Shown here: in pieces, positions 1 to 7,862 of the stretch
How positions within the stretch are numbered: position 1 is the first letter of the stretch
Layout of the letters: every line of letters begins with the position of its first letter
Source of the DNA: CAZMRF01 sp964568735
GTDB taxonomy: Bacteria; Acidobacteriota; Polarisedimenticolia; JACPZX01
Direction: 5' to 3'
Assembly (NCBI GenBank): GCA_964568735.1
Contig: CAZMRF010000081.1
Coordinates: 1 to 15,032, forward strand
Length of the DNA: 15,032 nt
Notes under the pieces: model-generated
Seen by the model: the letters and a program-made list of their open reading frames with translations, nothing else
Told to the model about the DNA's origin: nothing
Databases searched by the model: none
Program-made: the position numbers and the translations under genes

Positions 1-599
1 TCGCCAACGCAGGCAAGGCCGCGCAGGTCGTCGACGTGGACGTCTTCGCCCTGCAGAACGCCTTCGAAGCCAACTACGAGATCCCCACGGATCAGGTGAT
101 CGCGCTCATCAACATGGGAGCGTCCGTCACCAACATCGCGATCCTCCAGGGCGGCTCGTCGATCTTCTGGCGGGACATCACCATCGGCGGGAACCTTTTC
201 ACCGAGGCGATCGCCAAGGACCTGGGCGTTCCCTTCGAGCAGGCCGAGCAGCTCAAGCGGGGGCAGCCCGTCGAAGGCACCGATCCTTCGCGCGTGCCGG
301 CGCTGCTGCAGGCCGTCAGCGAGCAGGCCGGCACGGAGATCCAGAAGACGCTCGATTTCTTCAAGGCCACCTCCTCGTCCGACCCGGTCACCCTGATGGT
401 TCTCTCGGGGGGGGCGTCGCGGACTCCCGATCTGTCGAACTACCTTGCGCGGCGCTTCGAGACCCACGTCGAGATGATGGACCCGTTCCGGCAGATCGCC
501 GTCAATGAGAGGCAGTTCCCCTCGGAGCGCCTCGAGCCTGTGGGCGCGGCCGCGAGCGTCGCGGTCGGCCTGGCCCTCAGAAAGGCGGGCGACCGATGA
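1..599 (+). CDS. pilM: Type IV pilus assembly protein PilM, 5' end missing
   Basis: Actin-like ATPase-fold protein of the T4P inner-membrane alignment complex. It sits on the cytoplasmic face and binds the N-terminal tail of PilN. The frame is open from base 3 to the TGA at 597-599, giving 198 residues of the C-terminal half; the true start lies upstream of the window. Visible family features are the VDAF-like segment (VDVFALQNAFE), the actin-fold phosphate region (LINMGASVTNIAIL, then IGGNLFTEAIA) and the LSGGASRTPDL adenosine-site motif near the C-terminus. The stop overlaps the pilN start (ATGA at 596-599), so the two are translationally coupled. A run of eight G (407-414) encodes part of the LSGG motif. 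The identification is strong because of both the motifs and the pilN-O-P-Q genes that follow. Confidence 0.95.
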   Translation, partial: ANAGKAAQVVDVDVFALQNAFEANYEIPTDQVIALINMGASVTNIAILQGGSSIFWRDITIGGNLFTEAIAKDLGVPFEQAEQLKRGQPVEGTDPSRVPALLQAVSEQAGTEIQKTLDFFKATSSSDPVTLMVLSGGASRTPDLSNYLARRFETHVEMMDPFRQIAVNERQFPSERLEPVGAAASVAVGLALRKAGDR

Positions 600-1213
600 T
601 CAAGGTCAACCTTCTCGCGCAGGCGCGACGGGAGACGGCACCGAGGGCGGCTCCCTCCATCAACCTCGAGGGGCTGGGCAACCTCCCGAACATCGTCACG
701 GTCCTCCTGATGGTAGCGGTGGTCGCCTTCGTGGGCTGGAAGTACTACTCGCTTTCCGGCATTCAGGCCGATCTGGACGCGAGCCTGACGCAGGCCGAGA
801 TCGAGCTCAAGAAGGTCGAGGAAGACATCCGGGTCGCCGACGAGCTGGAGAAGAAGCGGCAGAGGGTCCAGCACCAGATCGACCTCATCATCCAGCTCAA
901 GCAAAACCAGCAGATTCCCGTCAGGCTCCTGGATCAGATCAGCCGCAATCTTCCCGATTTCCTCTGGCTGACGAATCTCACCGAGGCCGGCGGGGCGCTC
1001 ACGTTCTCGGGCAAGGCGACGACGCCCACGGCCTACGCGAACTTCTACAACAACCTCACGGCATCCCCGTACTTCAAGGACGTCGGGAAGATCAGCTACA
1101 GGGAGGAGGGGACGCAGGGAGTCTCGTTCTCGCTGGCTGCGACCTTCAGGCCACACCCCGGTCAGGAGGCGCCTGCGGGCGGCGCCGCCGAGGGCGCCGG
1201 GAACGGCGGCTAG
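596..1213 (+). CDS. pilN: Type IV pilus assembly protein PilN
   Basis: Bitopic inner-membrane protein of 205 residues that links cytoplasmic PilM to periplasmic PilO. The N-terminus MIKVNLL is the conserved short tail that docks into PilM. A single transmembrane helix spans about residues 32-48, followed by a charged coiled coil (about 56-100) and a ferredoxin-like periplasmic domain. That domain includes the typical LDQISRNLPDFLWLTNL stretch and a TAYANFYNNL stretch. The last 20 or so residues are Pro/Gly/Ala-rich and probably disordered. The ATG is fixed by its ATGA overlap with the pilM stop. The gene ends with TAG at 1211-1213, and the next pil gene starts only after a 60-base spacer, the longest gap in this operon. 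Confidence 0.95.
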   Translation: MIKVNLLAQARRETAPRAAPSINLEGLGNLPNIVTVLLMVAVVAFVGWKYYSLSGIQADLDASLTQAEIELKKVEEDIRVADELEKKRQRVQHQIDLIIQLKQNQQIPVRLLDQISRNLPDFLWLTNLTEAGGALTFSGKATTPTAYANFYNNLTASPYFKDVGKISYREEGTQGVSFSLAATFRPHPGQEAPAGGAAEGAGNGG

Positions 1214-1233
1214 CGTGATGCGGCCGCTTCCGA

Positions 1234-1277
1234 GGGGAGGAGAGCCCATGCGGAAAGTCAGGAGTGCGACCCTATGA
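1234..1277 (+). promoter_or_regulatory. Possible 9-codon minicistron with its own Shine-Dalgarno, overlapping the pilO start
   Basis: A strong Shine-Dalgarno sequence (GGGGAGGAG, 1234-1242) stands 5 bases before an ATG at 1248. That ATG opens a 9-codon frame (MRKVRSATL) whose TGA (1275-1277) overlaps the pilO ATG (1274-1276) as ATGA. It is out of frame with pilO. A separate AGGAG (1260-1264) inside it serves pilO directly, with a 9-base spacer. This may be a coupling minicistron or simply a chance ATG behind a purine-rich spacer. No function for the peptide itself is implied. Confidence 0.35.
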
Positions 1278-1840
1278 AACGGCTACCTCCCTGGGGCGTC
1301 ACCGGACTCATGGCCGCGCTGTGCATCGGCCTGCTCTGGGTGGCCTACTCGCAGCTACCCGGCTTCACGGCGATGCAGGGGAAGATCGACGCCGACCGGG
1401 GGCGGCTCTCCGAGATGCAGGCCAAGATCAACAAGGGCAGGGACGCCGCGAGGCGGCGCGCGGATCTCGAGAAGGAGATCGCGCAGAAGGATGTGGAGCT
1501 GGCGGGCCTTCGGCGGATCCTCCCAACCGAGCCGGAGATGGGCGAGTTGATCAAGTGGCTGGAGAGCCAGGCCAACCGATTCAATCTGGCCATCAAGTCC
1601 ATGTCCGAGGCGACCATCCGGCAGGAGGAGTTCTTCAAGGAATACACCTACTCGATGAACATCGAAGGCAGCTACCACGATCTCGGGAGGTTTTTCGACG
1701 TCATCGGCAAGCATGACCGGATCGTGAACGTCAGGAACGTGAAGATCGACAAGAACACGGGGAAGGACTCCAGGGTCCGGTCGATCCGGAGCGCCTTCTC
1801 GGCATTGACGTTCGTCTACACCGCCAAGGCGGAGGGCTGA
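1274..1840 (+). CDS. pilO: Type IV pilus assembly protein PilO
   Basis: Bitopic inner-membrane partner of PilN, 188 residues. It has a short cytoplasmic N-terminus with the LPPWG motif common in PilO, one transmembrane helix (about residues 9-25), a coiled coil (about 33-75), and a PilO-type periplasmic domain. That domain includes the ILPTEPEMGELIKWLESQA and YSMNIEGSYHDLGRFFDVI segments, which resemble the usual region where PilO handles its neighbours. ATG 1274 is the first start codon in this frame after the in-frame TAG at 1211-1213, and it is preceded by AGGAG at 1260-1264. The TGA (1838-1840) overlaps the first ATG of pilP, so translation is coupled onward. PilN/PilO heterodimers set the spacing of the alignment complex in characterised T4P systems. 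Confidence 0.93.
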   Translation: MKRLPPWGVTGLMAALCIGLLWVAYSQLPGFTAMQGKIDADRGRLSEMQAKINKGRDAARRRADLEKEIAQKDVELAGLRRILPTEPEMGELIKWLESQANRFNLAIKSMSEATIRQEEFFKEYTYSMNIEGSYHDLGRFFDVIGKHDRIVNVRNVKIDKNTGKDSRVRSIRSAFSALTFVYTAKAEG

Positions 1841-2463
1841 TGATGCGCGCGCCTGCGAGATTCCTCATGGCTGCGGCGCTGGCACTGTGCGTCGGCCTGC
1901 CCGCCGGGGCCCAGCAGACTTCGGACGACAACCGGACTCCCCAGGGGCGCGGCCCCGCGCGCGCCCGGAAGGCAGCGGCCGCCGCCAAGGCAGGCGCGCA
2001 GGAGAGGACCACCGGGTCCGAGCCGGCGCCCGCCCCGGAGGCCCCGAGCCAGGCGGCTCCGGTCATCGAGAACGCGAAGGCCGGCGAGGAGGCCGCCGCC
2101 ACCGGCGTGGGGCTCACCTACGACCCGGAAGGCCGCCGCGATCCCTTCATCTCTCCTGCCGAGCTGACCCAGTACCAGGACATCGGCCAGTGCGAGGGGG
2201 AGGGAGTGGCTTGCTGGCTCATCAGCGAGGTCAACGTTGTCGGAGTGCTGGCCCGCCGATCGGGCACCGTCGCGCTCGTGGTCGGGCCGGATGGATACGG
2301 TGCGACCCTGCAGGCGGGAGACAACCTTTACGACGGAGAGGTTCTGAGGGTGGACGCCTCCAATGGCACAGTGGTCTTCAGGCAGAGGGTCAACGACCCT
2401 ACCCGGATCAAACCCTACCGGGACATAGAGAAAACGCTCAGCACTAGGGAGGGCGGCGTATGA
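1840..2463 (+). CDS. pilP: Type IV pilus assembly protein PilP
   Basis: Periplasmic protein of 207 residues that joins the PilN/PilO dimer to the secretin PilQ. Residues 1-25 form a Sec signal sequence ending in AGA-QQ, which looks like a signal peptidase I site. The only cysteine there (C17) has Leu at -1 and so is a poor lipobox, whereas PilP is usually an inner-membrane lipoprotein. Residues about 27-88 are Ala/Pro-rich and disordered. The PilP domain starts at about residue 90 with the diagnostic YDPEGRRDPF motif and continues to the C-terminal GDNLYDGEVLRV and FRQRVNDP strands. The start overlaps the pilO stop (TGATG), and the stop overlaps the pilQ start (ATGA at 2460-2463). A second ATG at 1843 would work equally well. 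Confidence 0.92.
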   Translation: MMRAPARFLMAAALALCVGLPAGAQQTSDDNRTPQGRGPARARKAAAAAKAGAQERTTGSEPAPAPEAPSQAAPVIENAKAGEEAAATGVGLTYDPEGRRDPFISPAELTQYQDIGQCEGEGVACWLISEVNVVGVLARRSGTVALVVGPDGYGATLQAGDNLYDGEVLRVDASNGTVVFRQRVNDPTRIKPYRDIEKTLSTREGGV

Positions 2464-5027
2464 ACTGGCGCAGGGGCCTCGGGCTTTGCCTGCTTGTCCT
2501 CGTCGCCGCAGGGTGCAGTACCGCGGGGCGGGCGAGTCACCCGGTGGAATCGGCGCCTGATGCGGTCAGCGACGCTGCGGTGGCAAAGACAGGAAATGGA
2601 ACCGGAGAAGAGAGTGAGGTGCTGGACCTCCAGACTCCCACCGTCGTCATGGAATCCATCCGTGTGGACGACGCGCCCCCGATCGGAACGCCCGGACCGG
2701 AGCGAGAGGTCCGGGTGGAGATCAAGGCGAACACTTCGTTGAACTACACCTCCTACGAGCCGGATTCCAGCCGCTTCGTGCTCGAGATCCCGAACGTGGA
2801 TCTCTCGGCGCTGCCCGGTGAATTGTCGATCGGGCGCATGGGCGTCAGCCGCGCCCTGATCACCGCCGTTCCTTCACTGCGTGGCGGAAGCCATGCGCGA
2901 ATCGAGTTCATCGCGGAGGGGCCTCTCGAGGCGCACGTGATCCCCAGGGGGCGAACGCTCACCGTGACCCTCAGGGCGGACGACCAGCCGGTTCTCATCG
3001 GCGACGTCGACGCAGCCTCGATGGCCGGCCTCGTCCCGGAGCAGCCGGGGTCGCCCTCGCTGCTCCTGGCGCAGAAGCCCGCTGCTGCCGCGCCCGCGAC
3101 CCCACCCGTCCCAGCGACGGCGATCCTGGGTGTCGTGGCCGAGAGCGGGGGCCCGGGAGCCCGCATCGCCATCATCGGTGACGGGACCCTCGTCCACCGG
3201 CATTTCACGCTGGCCAATCCCGACAGGGTCGTCGTGGACATCGTGGGCGTCGTGAACGACGTTCCGGAGAAGATCATCGAGGTAGGCCACGGTCCCGTGA
3301 GCCGGGTCCGGATCGCACAGTTCCGGTCGGACCCCGAGAAGGTGGTCCGGGTCGTCCTGGACCTCACGAGCGCCGCCGAATACGAGATCGTACCCGACGG
3401 TTACGGCCTCCTGGTGCACCTCGGAGAGGCCGTGGCAGCCAGGAGAGCCGCCGAGACCGCGCCCGTCGTCGCGGCGGCGCAGCCGCCGACGCCCTCCCAT
3501 CCCGAGATCTCACTCCAGGAGCAGGCACCGTCCGTGCCCGCTCCGGCCGAGGCAATTGAGGAAGAGCCTCTCATCGAGATTTCGGTCCCCGTCCCGGCAT
3601 CGCCTGCTGCCGCAGCAGTGCAGCCGGCCAGCAAGGGCGCACCGCAGACGGTGCAGTCCCTGCCCGAGCTGGAGACCAGGGCCGTGCCCTCGAGCCCGAA
3701 GGACCTCGGCCGCGACGTGGTCCTCTTCGACCGGGCGGAGCCCGAGACCGCTACCGGGACCTCGAGCATGGCGCCCGCCGGAAAGACCTTCGAGAGCCAG
3801 TCCATCTCCACGGGCGAGAAGCGCTACCGGGGAGAGAAGATTTCCGTCACCTTCCGGGACGCCGACATCCGCGAGGTCTTCTTCTTCTTCGCCGACCTGA
3901 TGAAGATGAACCTGGTACTGGATCCCGACATCACCGGACGGATCGACATCCGCCTGCGGCAGGTTCCCTGGGATCAGGCCTTCTACGTGATCCTCAAGAA
4001 CCAGGGTCTCGACGCCATCGAGGAGGAGAACGTCATCCGCATCGCCAAGACGGCCAAGCTGAGGCAGGAGGCGGCGGAGAGGCGCGCTCTCAAGCAGGCG
4101 AAGGAGCAGGAGGTGGATCCGATCACCTTCACGCGCCGCCTGAGCTACGCCAAGGCCCAGGAGGCGCTCACCGTCCTGACGCAGGTCAAGTCGGACCGCG
4201 GGAAGATCATCGCCGACATCCGGACGAACACGATCATCATCATGGACATCCCCGAGAAGCGGGCCGAATACGAGAACCTGATCAACGCCCTGGATCTACA
4301 AACGCCGCAGGTGTCCATCGAAGCGAGGATCGTCGAGGCGACGCGCGACTTCCAGAGGAGCCTCGGGATCGACTGGAGCTTCAACGCGGCGGCCGACACG
4401 GCCCACGGGACGCAGACGAACCTGGATTTCCCCCACAACGCGACCATCGACGCCGACGTGAACCTGGCCTCGACCAGCAACGCCGGAACGCTGGGGATCG
4501 CGCTGGGCAACGTTCTGGACAGCGTGACGCTGGACGTCACGCTCGACGCCTTCGAGGCGGATGGCAAGGTGCGGGTCCTCTCGGCGCCGAAGATCGTGAC
4601 ACAGAACAACCAGTCCGCCAACATCGAGCAGGGCACGCAGATCCCCGTCGTGACGACGACCGCCACGGAGATCGAGGTGCAGTACGTCCCGGCCTCGTTG
4701 CGCCTCATGGTCACCCCGCAGATCACCGCGGAGGACACCGTGATCATGAAGGTTATCGTCGAGAACAACCAGCCAAGCGACACCCTCAGCGTCGGCGATA
4801 CCCCCGCGATCGTCACGGAGAGGGTGGACACCCAGATCCTGGTGCGGAGCGGCACGACGGCCGTCATCGGCGGCGTCTACAAGCTCCAGGAGTCGGACAG
4901 CGAGACGGGCATACCGGGCCTGAGGAGGATTCCCTTCCTCGGATGGCTCTTCAAGAACAAGCAGTTCCAGAAGAGCTCAGCCGAGCTGCTCGTCTTCCTG
5001 ACCCCGAAGATCATCGCCACCATTTGA
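2460..5027 (+). CDS. pilQ: Type IV pilus secretin PilQ
   Basis: Outer-membrane secretin that forms the exit pore for the pilus; 855 residues, a normal length for PilQ with two AMIN domains. The domain order is: signal sequence with lipobox-like VAAGC (C19, then Ser, consistent with outer-membrane sorting); AMIN 1 (about 80-175); AMIN 2 (about 230-325), which bind peptidoglycan in other PilQ proteins; a Pro/Ala linker (about 330-450); an STN/secretin short domain starting near 457 (GEKISVTFRDADIREVFF); a secretin N1 domain (about 553-620); and the beta-barrel secretin domain to the end. The barrel contains VLSAPKIVTQNN, GTQIPV and GIPGLRRIPFLGWLFK, the secretin signature near residue 816. The start is fixed by ATGA overlap with pilP. 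The lipobox is unusual, since most PilQ proteins are not predicted lipoproteins and rely on a separate pilotin. Confidence 0.96.
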   Translation: MNWRRGLGLCLLVLVAAGCSTAGRASHPVESAPDAVSDAAVAKTGNGTGEESEVLDLQTPTVVMESIRVDDAPPIGTPGPEREVRVEIKANTSLNYTSYEPDSSRFVLEIPNVDLSALPGELSIGRMGVSRALITAVPSLRGGSHARIEFIAEGPLEAHVIPRGRTLTVTLRADDQPVLIGDVDAASMAGLVPEQPGSPSLLLAQKPAAAAPATPPVPATAILGVVAESGGPGARIAIIGDGTLVHRHFTLANPDRVVVDIVGVVNDVPEKIIEVGHGPVSRVRIAQFRSDPEKVVRVVLDLTSAAEYEIVPDGYGLLVHLGEAVAARRAAETAPVVAAAQPPTPSHPEISLQEQAPSVPAPAEAIEEEPLIEISVPVPASPAAAAVQPASKGAPQTVQSLPELETRAVPSSPKDLGRDVVLFDRAEPETATGTSSMAPAGKTFESQSISTGEKRYRGEKISVTFRDADIREVFFFFADLMKMNLVLDPDITGRIDIRLRQVPWDQAFYVILKNQGLDAIEEENVIRIAKTAKLRQEAAERRALKQAKEQEVDPITFTRRLSYAKAQEALTVLTQVKSDRGKIIADIRTNTIIIMDIPEKRAEYENLINALDLQTPQVSIEARIVEATRDFQRSLGIDWSFNAAADTAHGTQTNLDFPHNATIDADVNLASTSNAGTLGIALGNVLDSVTLDVTLDAFEADGKVRVLSAPKIVTQNNQSANIEQGTQIPVVTTTATEIEVQYVPASLRLMVTPQITAEDTVIMKVIVENNQPSDTLSVGDTPAIVTERVDTQILVRSGTTAVIGGVYKLQESDSETGIPGLRRIPFLGWLFKNKQFQKSSAELLVFLTPKIIATI

Positions 5028-5037
5028 GGAGCCTTAG

Positions 5038-5556
5038 ATGCGACGAGTAACAGCTAGTCTCCTGGCGCTCGGAGTCGTCGTTACGGCGGGGCTCCTGGCG
5101 GGCTGCAACGACCGGCTGGACGATCCCACGACCTCGGAGGGGATCCTGTCGATCGAGAAGGTGGAGCCCGTCGTCGTCGAAGCGGACGTGACGGCCACCG
5201 ACCCGAACGGGAACCCTCAGACGCTCTCGGACGACACGACCGTGATCTCGGTGAAGAACCGCCCGAGGAGTCCGAACACGGGACCGTTCTCGGACATCTT
5301 CATCAAGAAGACGGAGCAGTTCTGCACCTTCGGCGGCGCCACGCAGATCTCGAAGACCGGCCTGGCCTCGTTCACGATCCCCTCGGGCGCGACCGCCCAG
5401 GTGACGGTGGTGGCCGTGACCGTCGCGGAGAAGACCACGCTGGCCGCCCAGGGCGACTCGTGGTCCTGCTTCGTGCGGCTGGAAGGCGAGGATCTCGCGG
5501 GGAACCCCGCCTCGACGGATTTCGCCTCGTTCGCCGTCAACTTCGTCAACGGATAG
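5038..5556 (+). CDS. Small lipoprotein of unknown function, last gene of the pil operon
   Basis: I do not recognise this 172-residue protein. It has a clear lipoprotein signal: a basic start (MRR), a hydrophobic core and the lipobox LAGC with C23, followed by Asn, which does not match the inner-membrane retention rule. The mature part is Thr/Val/Ser-rich with alternating hydrophobic residues, suggesting an all-beta, Ig-like domain. Two cysteines (C96 and C144) could form a disulphide in the periplasm. Its Shine-Dalgarno (GAGGAG, 5026-5031) overlaps the pilQ stop codon, only 10 bases lie between the genes, and a hairpin follows the stop. It is therefore very probably co-transcribed with pilQ and may be an outer-membrane accessory of the secretin. 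A pilotin role is possible but unproven, and it lacks the TPR fold of PilF/Tgl. Confidence 0.85.
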   Translation: MRRVTASLLALGVVVTAGLLAGCNDRLDDPTTSEGILSIEKVEPVVVEADVTATDPNGNPQTLSDDTTVISVKNRPRSPNTGPFSDIFIKKTEQFCTFGGATQISKTGLASFTIPSGATAQVTVVAVTVAEKTTLAAQGDSWSCFVRLEGEDLAGNPASTDFASFAVNFVNG

Positions 5557-5564
5557 ACGAGCCC

Positions 5565-5584
5565 GCGGGCCGCTTCCGGCCCGC
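5565..5584 (+). terminator. GC-rich hairpin after the pil operon
   Basis: A perfect 8-base-pair stem (5565-5572 with 5577-5584, loop CTTC) lies 9 bases past the lipoprotein stop. A second stem with one G-U pair follows (5595-5602 with 5612-5619). No T-run follows either stem, so this would be an atypical intrinsic terminator or an mRNA 3'-end stabiliser. Its position between two operons supports a terminator-like role. Confidence 0.45.
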
Positions 5585-5690
5585 ACCCGGAGGAGCCTGG
5601 GACCCCCCCTGTTCCAGGCCCCCTGCTTCCCGGCGGTGCCTCCCCTGCGTACCGGCGGCGCGGCCGGGCGGGTTGTTGCGACGGGGATGC

Positions 5691-5720
5691 TTGATGCTCC
5701 CCCGCGGGGTCGGATAAGAT
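5691..5720 (+). promoter_or_regulatory. Candidate sigma70-type promoter of the TPR-accBC-aroK operon
   Basis: TTGATG (5691-5696) and TAAGAT (5715-5720) are separated by 18 bases, each matching the -35/-10 consensus at four of six positions. The start point would be near 5727, about 50 bases before the TPR gene. It lies in the only sizeable gap between the pil operon and the following gene cluster. The match is moderate and the site is a prediction. Confidence 0.4.
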
Positions 5721-5777
5721 GACCCCCGCGCGTGGGCGCCTCCCCATGCCTGATGCCACGGCGCCCCGTTCCTCCCG

Positions 5778-7007
5778 ATGCCAGACAAAGCCCTCGCAAC
5801 CTCACCCCGCATCCGAGAGCTGACGCAACGCCTGGAGAAGGATCCCGCCTCCCGGGCCTTCCTGGACCTCGCGAAGGCCTACCAGGCCGCCGGCGATCAC
5901 GCATCATCAACGCGCATCTGCCGGCAGGGCCTCGAGAAACACCCGCGCTATCACTCGGCTCGCGTCCTTCTCGGAAAGCTCCTCCTCGAATCGAAGGAGT
6001 TGGGCGGGGCGATCGCCGAGCTCGGGAGAGTCGTCGGGGAGGCCCCCGAGAACCTCCTGGCGCGCCGGCTTCTCGCCGAGGCGCAGTCGGAGGATGGGCG
6101 CCGCGGCGAGGCGCTCGAGAGCTACAAGAGCCTGTTGCGCCTCCAGCCTGCTGACGAGGAGATCCTCACGCGCATCAGGGACCTGGAGGGAGCCACGGGT
6201 GAGCGCCCGGCCCCTACTGCTGCGCCGGTTGCGGAAGCCGAGGATGCCTCCGTCGCGGGAGCGGCGGACGAGCCTGGCGCGAAGGAGGCCAGGGGACCAG
6301 CCAAGGAGGCCGCGGCCGAGGCGGTGACACCCTCGCGGGGCGTTGAAACGCTCGACATGAGGCCGGACCCCGGCGACAAGGTGGAGATGACCCCTCCGCG
6401 CGTCGAGGCGAGGCCGATCGAGCGCCCTTCCCCAGCGCCGAAGGCGGCTGCGGAGATCCCATCCGCGCCGGAAGTGATCCCTCCGACGGTCGTCCTGGAT
6501 ACCCCCCTGCTCGAGACGAGCGCCCCGTCGGCGCCGCCCGTAACCCCGATGGCGGTGGCGCCCACGGTGGCTTTCTACCCGCCAGAGGCGGAGATCCCGG
6601 GAAGCGAGGATCGGCCCACGCAGATCCTCGACCTCGCAGACATGGGCGCGGAGCGAAGCGAGCCTCCCTCCGACGAGGAGGCGAGGACGGTCATGCTCGC
6701 TGTTCCCGATCTGGAGCAGCCGGCAGGCGTCGTGCTGTCGGCGGGGCACCTCGCCTCTGAGGCTCTGCCCACCCCCACGCTCGCGGACCTGTACCTGGAG
6801 CAGGGGCTGCCTGCCGAGGCCGAGAAGGTCTACCTGAAGCTCCTCGAAGGGGATCCCGGCAACCAGGAGATCCACGAGAGGCTCGCCAGGCTCCGGGGTG
6901 GGGAGAGCGCTCCGGGCGTACCCGGATCCGCGCGTATCCGGATCCGCGCGCTCGAAGGCTGGCTCACGAGAATCAGGAGGGGCAGCGATGCTGCGGGCCG
7001 TGCTTGA
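5778..7007 (+). CDS. Tetratricopeptide-repeat protein with a long Pro/Ala-rich linker
   Basis: A 409-residue, apparently cytoplasmic protein with no signal peptide or membrane segment. The N-terminal part (about residues 10-125) holds three TPR-like helix pairs, with core segments such as ASRAFLDLAKAYQAAGD and ARRLLAEAQSEDGRRGEALE. Residues about 137-330 are a low-complexity, Pro/Ala/Glu-rich linker. A further TPR (PTLADLYLEQGLPAEAEKVY) lies near residues 333-372, followed by a basic amphipathic tail (IRALEGWLTRIRR). The likely role is a protein-protein scaffold, but partners cannot be read from sequence. The ATG at 5778 lacks a good Shine-Dalgarno; no better in-frame start is evident and the TPRs begin right after it. 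Its 3' end overlaps the Roadblock gene by 20 bases, which suggests joint function. A 16-base tandem duplication lies just before the tail. Confidence 0.85.
   Translation: MPDKALATSPRIRELTQRLEKDPASRAFLDLAKAYQAAGDHASSTRICRQGLEKHPRYHSARVLLGKLLLESKELGGAIAELGRVVGEAPENLLARRLLAEAQSEDGRRGEALESYKSLLRLQPADEEILTRIRDLEGATGERPAPTAAPVAEAEDASVAGAADEPGAKEARGPAKEAAAEAVTPSRGVETLDMRPDPGDKVEMTPPRVEARPIERPSPAPKAAAEIPSAPEVIPPTVVLDTPLLETSAPSAPPVTPMAVAPTVAFYPPEAEIPGSEDRPTQILDLADMGAERSEPPSDEEARTVMLAVPDLEQPAGVVLSAGHLASEALPTPTLADLYLEQGLPAEAEKVYLKLLEGDPGNQEIHERLARLRGGESAPGVPGSARIRIRALEGWLTRIRRGSDAAGRA
6922..6950 (+). repeat. Two 13-base direct repeats with a 16-base period
   Basis: CCGGATCCGCGCG occurs at 6922-6934 and again at 6938-6950, with a 3-base spacer. 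Each copy contains the palindrome CGGATCCG. The copies lie in the coding sequence of the TPR protein C-terminus and, because 16 is not a multiple of three, they are read in different frames. The pattern looks like a small slippage duplication. Confidence 0.85.
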
Positions 7008-7341
7008 GGAGGCTGGAAAGAGGCTGCCGGGCTGCTCGGCCGCCGTGCTGGTCGGCCGTGACGGCATGGTCATCGAGAAGTGGGCCTCAGCAGATGCGCC
7101 GCCCGCCGAGGAGGTGGCCGCGGAGCTGACCCCGGTCCTCCGTTCCGTCGAGGCCCTGGGCCGGAACATGGGTGGAGGGGAGTTCCGCCAGCTGACCGTG
7201 AACCTGGCGGCCTGGTCCTGCCTCATGCTTCCGGTCAGCGAGGAGACGCTCCTCGTCCTGATTGCCCGCCACGACGCGGTGCCGGGGAGAATCCGGTACG
7301 AGGCCGCTCGGGCGGCCTCGCGGATCGAGGCCGAGCTCTAG
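6988..7341 (+). CDS. Roadblock/LC7-domain protein (MglB-like fold)
   Basis: A 118-residue single-domain protein. The N-terminal pattern (LRAVLEEAGKRLPGCSAAVLVGRDGMVIEKW) is typical of the bacterial Roadblock/LC7 family: a first helix, then a strand with a hydrophobic VLVGRDG turn. The later strands (RQLTVNLAAWSCLMLPVSEETLLVLIA) and final helix complete the domain. Family members dimerise and often regulate small Ras-like GTPases, as MglB does for MglA in pilus polarity. No GTPase is encoded in this window, so the partner is unknown. Start 6988 is chosen because AGGAGG (6975-6980) sits 7 bases ahead and the domain starts at once. It overlaps the TPR gene end by 20 bases and is followed by accB after 23 bases. 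An upstream start at 6898 would add low-complexity residues only. Confidence 0.85.
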   Translation: MLRAVLEEAGKRLPGCSAAVLVGRDGMVIEKWASADAPPAEEVAAELTPVLRSVEALGRNMGGGEFRQLTVNLAAWSCLMLPVSEETLLVLIARHDAVPGRIRYEAARAASRIEAEL

Positions 7342-7364
7342 GATTCCGTTCGAGGGGTGAGCTC

Positions 7365-7861
<497 letters not shown>

Positions 7862-7862
<1 letters not shown>

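Noticed and set aside
6898..6987. Longer N-terminus for the Roadblock protein, starting at 6898
   Set aside because: It would add a low-complexity Gly/Ser/Arg segment in a frame inside the TPR gene, while ATG 6988 has AGGAGG at 7 bases and starts right at the domain.
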